Shown here: piece by piece, positions 48,721 to 60,716 of the stretch
Numbering within the stretch: position 1 is the stretch's first letter
How the letters are laid out: each line of letters starts with the position of its first letter
Source: Eremophila alpestris peregrina
Lineage: Eukaryota > Chordata > Aves > Passeriformes > Alaudidae
DNA length: 64,000 nucleotides
Direction of reading: 5' to 3'
NCBI GenBank assembly: GCA_009792885.1
Contig: WMCF01000015.1
Location: 9,518,865 to 9,582,864 of the forward strand
Notes under the pieces: model-generated
Told to the model about the DNA's origin: nothing
Database searches by the model: none
Seen by the model: the letters and a program-made list of their open reading frames with translations, nothing else
Made by a program: the position numbers and the translations under genes

Positions 48721-51700
48721 TTGCCTCACCTGGCCATGCAATTCCTTCTTACTCCTCAGTCTGAGGAGGGGACTCTTGCCTTGTCATACCAGTCTCCAGC
48801 CTGCCTTACTTGATTTCCTACACTCCAGGATAGAGAGCTCTTAAACTCTAGGAAAAGTAGCCTTAAGTTGTTGCCAGTTTTAGCCAGCCCCTCTGTCTCT
48901 AAAGACAGTTACCCAGGAGGTTCTCATTCTCCAGCTCTTTAACAGATAGAAGTTCATTCTTACAAAATTCAGGGTCTTTGCTTCTCTCCAGGCTCACCAA
49001 GCTCACTTCAAATGTCCTAATACACAAAAACTTGTTTGTTGTTTCCACATTTATTTTCATCCAATATGTTTTATAAGAAATAAAGTAATAAGAAATTATA
49101 AGGCTTGTTTTGTTTCTTAGAAAAACAAGTGCAGACAGCTACCAAGAAGAGTTTATATTTCTGATCCTGAGCTCTTGGACAGTAACATTGAGGACTAATG
49201 GCCAAGGAGGTATAGGACTTGGAACACATCTCTGCCCTCAGTGTTTCCTGATAGATAAACAAGGTAGATCTTGCAGGAGATCATGTTAACTTTTTTGAGA
49301 GAAGTGTTTAATAATATTTTTTTAAGTACTCATCTTTGCCCAAAGAGTGTACAGGGAGAACACTTTCTATTTTGGGAAAACAGAGCAAGAGTTTAGCAAG
49401 AAAATAAAGACTAAGTGTCTAAAACTTGACAAAATTATTTCTCATGAGTCACTCTCTAGTTCCCATCAAATAAGTGTTAATAACATAATACAGTACAACT
49501 TCTAAATGTTGACATAATAAAGAATTTGATACGACAGCAAATTAACATCCTGAAAGAATACTGTTAGATGTAAAACACACTCCAGGAATTCTTACTACTA
49601 ATAAAGCAAATAATTTTTTCCTATTCATATTCTTTCCAAAATTATGGACAGCTGAGAAATTTGGAATATAATATTTTTCACCTGCTTATGGATAAAAAAC
49701 AATAATTAAGATATATGATATATATGTATTTCCTCCCTGTGCAACATCTGTAATCATGCATTGTATTCTTGCTGTGACTAGGCTGAAATATTTTATCTTT
49801 CATTGATTACATGGCTTGCAGTATTCAGAAATTAATAGCCTCAGTGTTTTAAGGGAGAAGTTAAATTCTGAATGCTGCCTCTATTTAGATGAACAGTTTC
49901 ACTTTAAGGAGATTAAAGCAGTCCTGAAGCAGGCTTCTTTCTTATCAGAAATTGATTCTCTAAAGATTTATTTTTTTTCTGAGATTCCTTGGGCATAGCA
50001 ATTATCCAGGAGCCAACTGAATGATTTCGAATTGTAGAAAAAGCAAATTAATCATATACATTATATTTTAGAATTTGCACAGTAAAATAAAATCCATTTA
50101 ATTTCCAAAATTGAACCAGTGTGAATTCTTTAGTACTCCACATGGGTGGATTATAAACTTACCCTTTGGTCTTAATAAAACCTATTTTGAGACAAATGGC
50201 AGCAATTAAAAGGTCAGGCTATGTGACTCACTGGATTTTGAAGTTAATAATCACACAGTTATGCAAATGTATTGGCAAAGTAAAAAAAAAAAAGGCAGGA
50301 AATTGAAATTGAGCTGTTTTTGTAACATGTATACCATTTTCTACTATTTATGACAATATGACATTTTGATGTCTTAGTTTATAGTAATAAACAATGGAGG
50401 AAAAAGCAAGAGGTGGTGACTTGATCCATTTGTGTCTTAAAATGAGTGACATAAAGACTAATACGATGTAATTCAGAGATGTACTAGCCAATTATTATCC
50501 ATGTTTTTGTTGGTCTCAGTGAAGCCTTGTAGAAGCAGCAGTAATGGAAATGGCCTCCTGAGCATGTCTGTTATTTTCGCTGGGGAGTCTTATCGTAGGT
50601 GACATTGTAATGACTTGCCCTAACTGTTACACATATAGGAAAATCTAAAAAAATGTAATAATTTTACAGCCAATTATTTGCATAAAAGTTCTCTAACTTT
50701 AACGGACTGGCAACTACTTCAATAAAACACTCTTCCCCATCTACTGTAGTCAAAAATTTAAATGCTCTGTTTTATAATATGTTAATGTACTTTATCAAAA
50801 CTTTAGTTTGCCAATGTAATGTTTCTATTTTGTATATACTAAAGATGTGTCTGCTGTTTTTAATATTATACAGCAACTTGTGACTTATGTGCATCTCAAA
50901 AAAGTTAGATTATTTCCAATGCTGTGGTTTAATTAGAAAAAGAATTGGACCTTTCATCTTTTTAATTCACATTAGCTTTTTGAAAAGAGAGGGACTTACC
51001 CAGAGTTGGACTTGGTGTGGTTAATAACACTTTCTGATTTGCTCAATTGATTTGATTTTAAACTCTTGTAGACTGTTTAATTGAAGCAAACAACTTTGAT
51101 GAAATTTTATTTCCTGCAGTACTTTAAGAAATGTGTTGTCTCCAGTGGCTTCACATGCATTCTAGCAGGGAAAAAAAGGAAAAAAAAAAGTGTTGGCACT
51201 TTAAAGTGATGGAACTTAAGCAATCAGAAAAATATATTGGATGATGTGGATGCCATTATAGAGAGTCAGTGAAGGATGAGGGCAATGAATCAATCTGACA
51301 AATTGTGATTGGCCCTTAAAAAGACAAGTAAATCCAAATTGGTTAGGTAATATTCATAATACCAAAAATATTACATTGAGGATGGCCCTGTACATCACTC
51401 TATAAAACTGATCCTGATCTTTTAGACCAAGTAACATCAGGAGACACATAAATAAAATAACTAACCAAATCAAACAACAAACCAAAAAAAATCCCAAAAC
51501 TAAAAAAAATGCAGTGATGATAGTGTAGAGAAGCAACACACATCTTTTACCTGAAAGTGTTTAATGTATAATGAAGTAATAAATCAGGCCAGTAAAATGC
51601 AAGGTCAATTGAAGATGGCTTGGAAAATAAGACTGTGTCTAGGTCTTTTGAATCACATAGGTAACAAGGCTGCAAAACATGAGGGAGCTAGAATGTAATA

Positions 51701-52680
51701 GCCAAGTAAATGCTGCTCACTACACAGAAAATAGAATGTTCTGCAGTGCTCCTGCGTGCAAGATATAAAAGCACATTTTTATTAATCAGAGGAAGAAGAC
51801 CTGAAACTTTACAGAGTTAACAGTTAAGGTTTCCTGATTTAAAGAAACTAAACTATATTATCCTCTTTTCTGGACTTTTCCAGATTGGTTTTGGAATTCC
51901 ATTTTCTTCGGTCTTCCTTCTCTGTACTTCCTTGTGAAGAAAATTAAATGAAGAATAATTGTCCAATTTTTTTTCTGCCTTTTCTTTTTTTTTTCCCATC
52001 CAAAAATGTTAATGATAGAATCATTGATAATCACTAATAATTGTAAGGTATAAGGAGCTTTTTTTCTCTACACTCTCCATTGTGACTGCTGCGGTTTCTA
52101 ACAGCAGTGGGGCTTGGATAAAATTTAAGAGCTCTACTGTAAAAAGGTGCAACAAAATATTATTCCCCATTTCTCCCCAGAAAACTGAAATTAGGTAAAT
52201 TGAGTTATTTGAATACACAATTAATATAGGGGAAAAAATATGGGGGAGGAAAAGAATATCGGTTTGATTTAATTACTTAAACCCGAGAACACAAGGACTA
52301 AGTGTTGTTTACGTCTCACAGGTATTCAAGAGTTCTGTTTGGGGAAGTTGCTGTAGCATAGGAGGTTTGCAAGGGACCTATGCCCTGCCTGGAATGTCAG
52401 TGGGTTACTGGGCTACATAACCTATGATGTTTGAAAAGGCATTGGGCAACTGTGGCAAAGCAAAGAAATCTAGCCTACTAAACAGGAGTGCATTTGGTAA
52501 TGTCACTTAAATCTGGATATCTATATGAAGGTTCTGGCTGTCAGCTAGATGTCTTTATTTCCATTACAGAGAATGGACGTGAGACTACATTTCGTCTTTG
52601 GCTAAAACAGACGTTTTATGTTATTTGAGACACTACAGGATAACCCAGCTGGCATACAGCTACCTATCTAGAACATAAAA
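48721..52680. other. Unique DNA, no gene; parts may be conserved non-coding
   Basis: 48721-49010 is GC-richer and unclassified. Sequence at about 50100-51150 is non-repetitive and contains octamer-type ATGCAAAT (near 50261) and homeodomain-type TAATTAG (near 50930), the texture of a conserved enhancer-like element. That is an impression, not a demonstration. Confidence 0.4.
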
Positions 52681-52710
52681 GTACATGAAAGTACATGAAA
52701 GTACATGAAA
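52681..52710 (+). repeat. Three tandem copies of a 10-bp unit
   Basis: GTACATGAAA is repeated exactly three times head to tail, with a partial unit before it. Confidence 0.95.
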
Positions 52711-53449
52711 ATTCATTAAAATTTGAGGATTCTGTGTCATAGCTGTCAGCTCCATTCAGAAATTTCAGAACTGTGTCAGTAAAGATTTGCTTCAGGAGGA
52801 GTCAAATTCATCCTCCTGGCTTCATTGAATATGTCAGCTAGGAGATAAACACGGGTATCTAACACTACCTGAAATGCTCTGGTACCGATAAGTGCTCAGA
52901 AGTCAGTTTTTTAGCAGCTTATGGGAAAAAAATTCTATAAGTAAAAAGAAACAAATCTAACCCCCAAAAATAGGATAGAGGAGACTCATGACCCAGGTAG
53001 CAACAAGATGGTTACAAGGCATCTCAAAAAGTGCTAAATGCTGTTTAAGTGGTACAGTTGATATCTGTTTAAACAAATCAAAGCCTATGTCTTTCAAGAT
53101 TTTAAGGCATTATGGAACTCTTAGCTTCTGCTTACACATAATAGGGTGTAGAGCATTAAATTCTGGTGTTTTAACCTGCATCTGAGTTCCATTCTGTAGG
53201 ATCATTAATAGTTCTCAAAAAAAAAAACAAATCCCAAAACAGACATTCATCTCATAGCAGTGATAAAATCTGCATCCTTAACTTCTAGTTAAGTGACAAA
53301 ACAACTCATTCTGCCTCTTCCTCTGAGAACAGGTTTTTGTTTCTTACAATAGTGCTGAATTTTCAGTTTTCTCCTACCCTTCTCTGTTGAAGGTAATTTG
53401 GATTGCAATGTTTCACATGAATTACTGCTGATCTTGATGATTTTTTTTT

Positions 53450-53700
53450 TTTGCCAGTAGCCACACCTGCTTAATGGACACCTTGCTGATCGTAGTAGCT
53501 ATGGTCTCATTAATCCCCATTAACTGTTGTGTCATTAAGTACTTTTGCTGGTTGTATTCTTTTAGCAGCTCTTACTAACCTGTTTAATCCTGACTGTCAC
53601 CACAGTGATTTACATAATCCCCATGTATATATGCTGCTATCTGTTATTTGCTGTAATTTGTAAACTCTCTGCTAACAGTATACCAGTATAAAAGTATACC
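53450..53700. promoter_or_regulatory. Possible conserved element with TAATCC homeodomain sites
   Basis: TAATCC occurs at 53511, 53585 and 53615. The longer word TAATCCCCAT is present twice (53511-53520 and 53615-53624). TAATCC is the known core for K50 homeodomain factors of the OTX, PITX, CRX and GSC type. The segment is non-repetitive and more balanced in composition than its flanks. Function is inferred from motif clustering only. Confidence 0.3.
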
Positions 53701-53822
53701 TCATGAGACTTTAGAATAAAGTGAAAATGCATTTAGGTTCAGATTCTATTTTATAACAGTCAGGTTTTCCAAGCCTCTCCTGCTAAAAGACAAAACAAGA
53801 AATCCCAAACTCAATCCAATCA

Positions 53823-53823
<1 letters not shown>

Positions 53824-53861
<38 letters not shown>
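53824..53861 (+). repeat. Poly-A tract, 38 bases, in an A/C-rich context
   Basis: A pure A run is followed by A/C-rich sequence to about 53905. No transposon body is recognised next to it. Confidence 0.95.
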
Positions 53862-53862
<1 letters not shown>

Positions 53863-54304
53863 AAACCTCAAAAAGTTAAAATAAACCCCCCAAAAATCCA
53901 AACCCTCCTAGAAAGTCAAAAAGTTTCAGAACTTCAGTATTGCAAATTGCGGTAATTTCTTTACTCTTAGAAAGCTGGGCACAGCTGTCCTCCATGCTGT
54001 GAGCAAAATAACTTCAACACACATCATTTTCTCAGTTAACAAAACACAGTTTTTAACAGAAAACCCTCTAAGCTATTGCCATGTAATTGCCAATTAACCT
54101 TATCCATTTCATTATAGTCAGTGCCCCAACTTTCCACACAAGGCCAAAAATACTTTTAACTTAGTAGGATACTATCTCTGTGTTCAGCTGTAAGTAGCAG
54201 AATACTAGGTTTATACTACTTCATATATTTCCATTTGTGGGTGGAATAAGTTTTAAAGTAAATGCCCATGAGAAATTAATTTTGTAATATGCAGTATAGG
54301 GAAA

Positions 54305-54640
54305 ATTAATTTACAGGTTGTTTTTATTGGATGCAACTGCCAAAGTGTTGGCACAGGGATGTTGCATGGGTGGCCTCCATGAGGAGCACCACAAACCACC
54401 AACATCATAAGACATGAACATTTCCTGAAGAACTGCATCCTGTGGGAAGGACTCATAGTGGATAAGAGGAAAAATGTGAGGAGAAAAGTGTGGCAGAGAC
54501 AAATTCTTATAGACTGATCACTACCTGCACCTCTTTGAGATAAGGACAGAGGACTCTGGAATGAAGAAGTGATATTGAGACTAGGGAAAAAGGGAATGGG
54601 AGGAGAAAGAAGGGAATGAGATTTTTTCTTTTTTTTTTTT
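54305..54640 (+). mobile_element. Second degraded ERVL-type LTR fragment, plus strand
   Basis: Motif order matches the same family as 10930-11750: a 'cctgtgggaaggactcat' unit near 54439, a 'gtggcagagacaaattc' block (54491-54507), 'agactgatcactacctg' and then a purine-rich tail to 54620. It is heavily diverged and both ends are missing. The minus-strand frames 54253-54660 (135 codons) and 54311-54502 are shadows. Confidence 0.5.
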
Positions 54641-55251
54641 CTTTGTTGTTCATTCTTCAAATCTACTTAACAGTAAATTAAATTAATCCTTCTCAAGTTG
54701 AGTTTATTTTTTTCTTCAATGCTGATAACCAATCTCCCTGTCTTTGTCTTAACACAAGCACTTTTTCATCTTACTTCCTGCCCTGTCCCTTTGAAAGGAA
54801 AGAGAGCAACTGGGTGAGTGACTGGACGACAGACAGGGCCAACTCATCACACTAGAATACAGCATTTCTAGTCTACCTGTAGTCTGATAAAATAAATAAA
54901 AATCTGCTGAGATCCTGTAGGATATAATTATAATAATTTTAGATTAAAGAATAAATATTTTTATAACATGAAGAATTTTCAAAAATTGAATGGAAGCTGT
55001 TATAATAACAGTGATTTGTGGATCCATAAACAAGAATAATAACCTCCTGAAACTCAAATCTTAGTTTTAGCTGTGATATCATTGTTAAAACTGTAGTATG
55101 CATTGTGTCTTTTGATATTTCCATAATGATAATAAAAAAATAATGTGACAAGGTCAGCATGATCTGATGTGTTTTTCTGCTGTGCTCTGTAAAGGAAAAT
55201 TATTATTTTTCCCTTTAACACCTAAATGTGGGATTTTCACATCTTGATCAA
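54641..55251. other. Unique DNA, no gene seen
   Basis: Nothing recognisable besides a T-rich edge at 54627-54650. Confidence 0.5.
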
Positions 55252-55869
55252 AGAATCACAGAATATCAGAGTAGGTGAGGTTGGCAGGGACCACTGGAAG
55301 TTACCTCGTGCAGCCTCTGTTCTCAAGCAGGTTTCTTTCAAGCGCACCGCTCAGGATTGTGTCCAGACTGTTTTTGAGTATCTCCAGGACAGGAGATTCC
55401 ACAATCTCTCTGGGTAACCTGTTCCAGCACTCTGTCACTCTCACAGTGAAGGAGTTCAAGTTCTTCCTCATGTTCAGGTGGAATTTCCTGTGTTTCAGCT
55501 TCGGCCCGTATCCTCTTATTCTACTGATCATCACCAAGAAGAGTCTGAATCCAAGAATTCCTCCCAAATTTGCCCTAAGCCAAGACAATCCTCTTGACAC
55601 CATCCTTTCAGATATGTTTGTACATTAATGAGGTCTCCATCTAGTTATCTTTTCTTGGGGCTAACCAGGTACAACTCCTTCAGCCTTTCCTCATAGGAGA
55701 GATGCTTCTGTCCCTCAGCCATCTTTGCAACACTAACCTGGACTTGCTCCAGGATCTCCATGTCTGTCTTGTACTAAGAGGACTGCCTGGAACTCAACAC
55801 AGCACTCCAGGTAAGGTCTCATCAGGGCTGAGTAGACCAGTAGGATCACCTCCTTTGACCTGCTGGCAC
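55252..55869 (-). mobile_element. CR1 LINE 3' fragment, antisense
   Basis: The 3' terminus is at 55252 (AAGAATCACAGAAT, complement of the CR1 3' repeat) and the element runs minus-strand to about 55869, where similarity ends abruptly. The minus-strand frame 55301-55603 keeps the CR1 reverse-transcriptase C-terminal signature, a CWNRLPREIVESP stretch followed by a leucine-rich tail, but it lacks the catalytic domains and is cut off at both sides. It is the most complete of the CR1 3' ends here and serves as an internal reference for the deletion in the 45.5-kb copy. It is non-functional. Confidence 0.93.
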
Positions 55870-58800
55870 TGATATAGAATTAATTGATATATAATATATT
55901 TCAGAGATGAATGATCATTGATATTAGAATTCATTGGCTGCAATTTTTAGCCAGTCAGCAAACACATTTATGGTATTTTTATTATTTACTAATTAATTTA
56001 TCTCTGTCATTTGTTCACTGATTTTTTTTCTTTTTTTCTTTTGAGTATTCAGAATCATGTTGTGATTCTCAAAGAATGGATACAACTAAATGAAACTTCA
56101 ATTTTTGGCATGGAATGATCAAGTATAACATTTAATAATCATCTAAAACTCCAATATCTTGTTGGATTATTACTTCAGAACGTGTTCATAGATTAACAAA
56201 GACAGGCTCTTAAACTGATTCAAAACTACATTGTTTTCCCTAAGTAATTTATATTCATCAGAGAAAGGGATTTAAACAGTAAAGAAAGCAATGAAGCGCT
56301 GGTGACTGAACACCTATTGGTATGTTTCTTATTATTTTTCTCCTTAAATCTTAATGAGGTGCAATTATAGTTTCATGTATTTTGTCTTCAAGATGCATTA
56401 TTCTAACAGAGAATAGTGACAAGTAGCTGTGTCTGACTTCATGAGCAGCAAACTTACTGCAAATATGCAAATGAGGAACAACAAAGAAGAGCCTGGAGAT
56501 ATTAACATCTGTGTGAATGAAGCAACCATTTCACAACTCAGTGGACCTTAAACAAAGCAGACATTGAAATCTGTTCAGTACATGGGATAGATTTTTAAAT
56601 ATGTTCAATTACTTCTTGTTGCACAGCTGTCACTAGAGCAGTTTCTGTCACATCAGGGATTCTGCTTTGACATTATCAGCATTTAAAAATGGTGTTCATG
56701 ATAAAGAGTTTTCTAGCATAGCAAAACAAGTATTTTTCACTCATGTGTGATTAGAGATCTGCTTATACTTCCATACCTCTGGCAATTTAGATGAGTAGAG
56801 ATAAAGAAGCATCTGTTAGGAGCAAAATAGCGATTTTGCCAATCGACCTAGTGACTAACTGGCTAACTATCTCATTTCTGTGTAATAGTTAAGAAAATAT
56901 ATTGCTTTTGAGGAGATTATGAACTTTGAATGAAAGGTAATTCATGCCTTTATGAGGAAGGGAAGGAGAAAACTACTCTTCTACTCTATGAAAAAGTGGA
57001 TTTCACTGCTAAAATTTTTCCACACAGCGAAACAGAGGACAGTAGAAGAATCATTTCATTTCTTAGAATATTTTCCTTAAAAATATGTGGAAACATGTGC
57101 TACATGTTGGTTGAAGGAAAAGCTTGAAGATTCAGTTAAATAATATTTTAAAATAATTGTAACTTTTTCATAGTACTCAGCTGTATTGTTAATTTAAATA
57201 CAACACTGTCACTAGTGAAACTCGTATGCATCACAGGGAGTTACATAAATCTTATTTTATGTATGAATGCCATGAATAAAACTTTTGAATATATACTGCT
57301 ATAATAGTTCCAGTGGTAAATCATTTGATTGGAATAACTGACAGGCCAGATGTATTTTTGGTAAGACTCTAGTAAACCCTTATGCTCACCAAAATATCTC
57401 CTTTAAGTACCATTCTTAGACATTGGAGGAACAGTTTGAATGATTCCTGATTTAGACTAGCTAACACCAAGCATAGTTTATTTGTATTTCTGTCTGACTT
57501 CTTCACTTACTCTTTTATTGACTTACTCCTAAGTATCTAATATCTTCATCTGCAAAGTACTTCAGTGCCACAGCATTGCAGTGCCTGTCACTAAAAATTA
57601 CATTGTCTAAAATGTCTAAAATCTGAATACAACATGCAGAGAATTGAGGACCTTGCACAGAATCACAGAAACTCTTTTACAGGAGGAGCTGTTTGCAGAA
57701 AAAAGAAAATTTGACCCAATGAAGCAACTATGCTCTGTTTGAAAATCTCTTAGCCTTTGATAAAAGCGCATTTTAGTTTGATTTAGATGTCATAAAGTAC
57801 TATATAATAGGATGTAAACATAATATTCAGAAGAAAAGAAGAATAAAATAAAATTTCTTTTGTGTCTTTTAGAATTTGTCTTTAAATAAATCTATCACCA
57901 CTACTGCATTTCTACAAGATTTTTTATCTGTTCTTTAAAATTCAGTTTGTGATGAAAACCTGCTGCAGTGAAAAAAACATTGACCTGGTCTACTCAACAC
58001 ATTGGTAGTCTCTGATCAGGAAAGATTTAAGCTTGGTTTTATCACTACTACACACTTCTCAGCAATAACTAATTCTGTTAGGTCCATGCAGTTGTATTTC
58101 TTGACCAGTTTGTAAGTTTTAATGGTAAGTTAATGGTGGTTTTTTGTTATTTATTTTTATTAAATAGACTATAGTCTTTCAGAAGTTGTTTATAGAGTTT
58201 TATTTTACTAAAAACATAAAACTACATGCACAAATATATTAAGATGTGTAAAGAAAACACAAAACCCCCTTGTTTCTTTGTTTTACATAATACCAAGAAT
58301 TACATATTCCTACTTCAAGAATGTTGCAGAGAACAGATTGTAGTATTCATTTATTTATCACTTAAGTTATAAGTTGGAAAAACAGAAGAGAATGAAAGAC
58401 TTAAATTATTTATCTCATGTAATGTTGCAGATTGTCAGCTTGAGGTTGCACCTATATTGCATTTGTAAATATTCTCAATTTCAGTGAATCAGCATGTAAC
58501 TATAAAGCACAATACAACTAAGGATTACCATAGTGAGTAGATCAATGTTTAAGATTACAAAACTGTTCAATTTTTCCTTTTAAAACATGTGTAATCATTA
58601 ACAGTCAATCAATTTTTGATAATATCTTATGGATGCTATCTCTGTAAGCATTCTCAATAAATAACTGTTCATACAGTTTGTAGTTTTTAAGAGAATTATA
58701 ATTTTATTTGTGATACCAATATATATATTCAGTTCCTACCTAACAGTAGCTGTTATTGTTTACAATTTTTCCAAGGAACTAGCATCCTTCATGGCTCATT

Positions 58801-60280
58801 ATTTAATCTTGTATATTTAATTGTACTAATAATTCTCTTTGAATGCAGCTGGTACAGTTGAATATGCTGCATGCCTTTTACACATAATTAAGATCAATAC
58901 GTGAGTTTATGCCACATTTTAAAGTCATATAGGAGGTTTGCAAGAGAATTAAAACAAGACAGATTGATCTAGACAAATAAACATGCATGCACACACACAA
59001 AGATTTTCACAAACACATCATTTCCCTCAGAATAGAAGCAATTCATTGAAGAAGTATCTCAAAACTCTAGATTGCATCATCCCATCAGCTTTTGAGTAAA
59101 GCTCCCTATTGAGAATTCTGATTAAAAATTGATGATATTATGTATAGTAGCTTTCAAAGATAATCACAAAGATTCAGAGTTTTAAATGACTTTGCAAATA
59201 AGTACCACTCTCAAGGCCCAAAGAGACTTTATAAATTCTGAACAATTTCTCCTGAAGCCTCCAACCCTAGCTATGAGGCCAAAAGCCATTTCAGTTCTGG
59301 GCCATCAGCCCCTTCCCAAATCATGTTGGAGGATTGCCAGACTCCAGCTCAGCCACAGCCATGGCCATGCCTGCTCATAGATTTTGAGTGAATAAGGATC
59401 ATTTTAGGACTTGCAAATACCAAAGCGGTAATGGTAATACAGCACTAAATCAGTCATACAAAATTGATACAATTACACCCAGAATAAGAGTGGCAAATCA
59501 CTCTTGAATTATTTCAAGCAGAGTAATAAATATTTCTTTAACAATTTTTAAAGCAATGATTAAAACCCTGATAAATCTTCAATTAAAATGACTATCTCCC
59601 AAGACCTTTCAGAACTCTGATTGGGATATTTATTTACATAATTTTACCATGAATACTTACAAAATAAATTCATATTCAAAAAAGGTTAATGAAAAAGTAA
59701 TAGAAATGTATATCATTACCTTAAATGTAATTTAATTTAACATTTATTTCATCCTTCTATTAAAAAGTTTAAAGTAAACAACTCTGATAAACACTGCTGT
59801 CATGGAAAATAAGTAACTCCCTAACTAAAGTTAATCTTTACAACACAAGTTTACAAGACTGCAACCTCAACAGAATTGAAAAGACCCCCACTAAGTTTTT
59901 AATAGTTTTCTCTTGAAGAGGTGATATAAAATATCTACAATAGAATTCTAGAGTGGCACTCTGGAAATGACTAAAATAATAATGTATAAACATATTGTTA
60001 GTAGACCACAATATTATATTACATTTTATTATGTTTAATTTTATTTATTTTGTTTTATTTTATTTTTGTAGCTTTCTTGAGGATTTGTGGTGGTTTGTGA
60101 AGGGTTTACTATGCTGTGAACTATAAATGATGATAGAGCTTAATCTGAGATATGGAGTGACTATTTGCAGCCATTATTTCTGAGTTACAGGAAAAAAACA
60201 AGATAAATTAAACAATTTATTTGATTTTTTTTTCCTGACAAGGTATAGTAAACCGAGTCATTAAGACATTAAACTATCAG
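55870..60280. other. Unique AT-rich DNA, no gene seen
   Basis: No named repeats and no exon-like frames. A slightly GC-richer patch at 59210-59380 is unclassified. Confidence 0.5.
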
Positions 60281-60716
60281 AGAGTGTCCATAGGAGGGCC
60301 ATGAGGATGGTGAAGGATCTGGAAAGAAAGCCTTATCGGAGTGGCTGAGGTCACCTGGTCTGTTCAGCCCGGAGGAGATGGAGGAGACTGAGGGGAGACC
60401 TCACGAGGAGGAGAGGAGGGTCAGGTACCAATCTCTTCATCTTATGATCAGTAACAAGGCTCGAGGGAATGGTCTGAAGCTGAGTCAAGGGGGATTTGGG
60501 TTGGAAATGAGGAAAAGATTTTCCATCCAGGGGGTAGCTGGGCACTGGAACAGGCTCCCCATGGAAATGGTCACAGCACCAAGCCTGACAGAGTTCAAGA
60601 AGCATTTGGACACTGCTCTTGGGTACATGGTGTGACTCTTGGGATATCCTGAGCAGGTCCAGGCGTTGGACTCGATGTTCTTGATGGGGTCCCTTCCAAC
60701 TCAGCATTTTCTATGT
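60281..60716 (+). mobile_element. CR1 LINE 3' fragment, sense orientation
   Basis: The fragment begins abruptly near 'gagagtgtccataggaggg' and ends at the CR1 3' motif 'cagcattttctatgtctct' (60701-60719). The frame 60378-60635 (85 codons) contains the CR1 C-terminal signature HWNRLPMEMV, followed by an LTEFKKHLDTALG segment. It is truncated at the 5' side, with no reverse-transcriptase core. The minus-strand frame 60351-60707 is its shadow. Confidence 0.93.

Noticed and set aside
52790..52820. CAGGAGGA...TCCTCCTG inverted repeat
   Set aside because: Arms of eight bases with a 10-base spacer are expected by chance several times in 64 kb.
54253..54660. 135-codon minus-strand frame, the longest without N or homopolymer
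   Set aside because: It lies over a degraded LTR fragment, has no domain, and begins in a poly-lysine run from a T tract.
55301..55603. 100-codon minus-strand frame as a host gene
   Set aside because: It carries the CR1 reverse-transcriptase C-terminal signature and lies wholly inside a CR1 fragment.
60083..60190. LTR start because of a TGTGGTGGTTTGTGAAGG stretch
   Set aside because: The resemblance stops after about 20 bases and there is no TATA, poly-A signal, CA end or target duplication.
60351..60707. 118-codon minus-strand frame as a gene
   Set aside because: It is the antisense shadow of a sense CR1 fragment.
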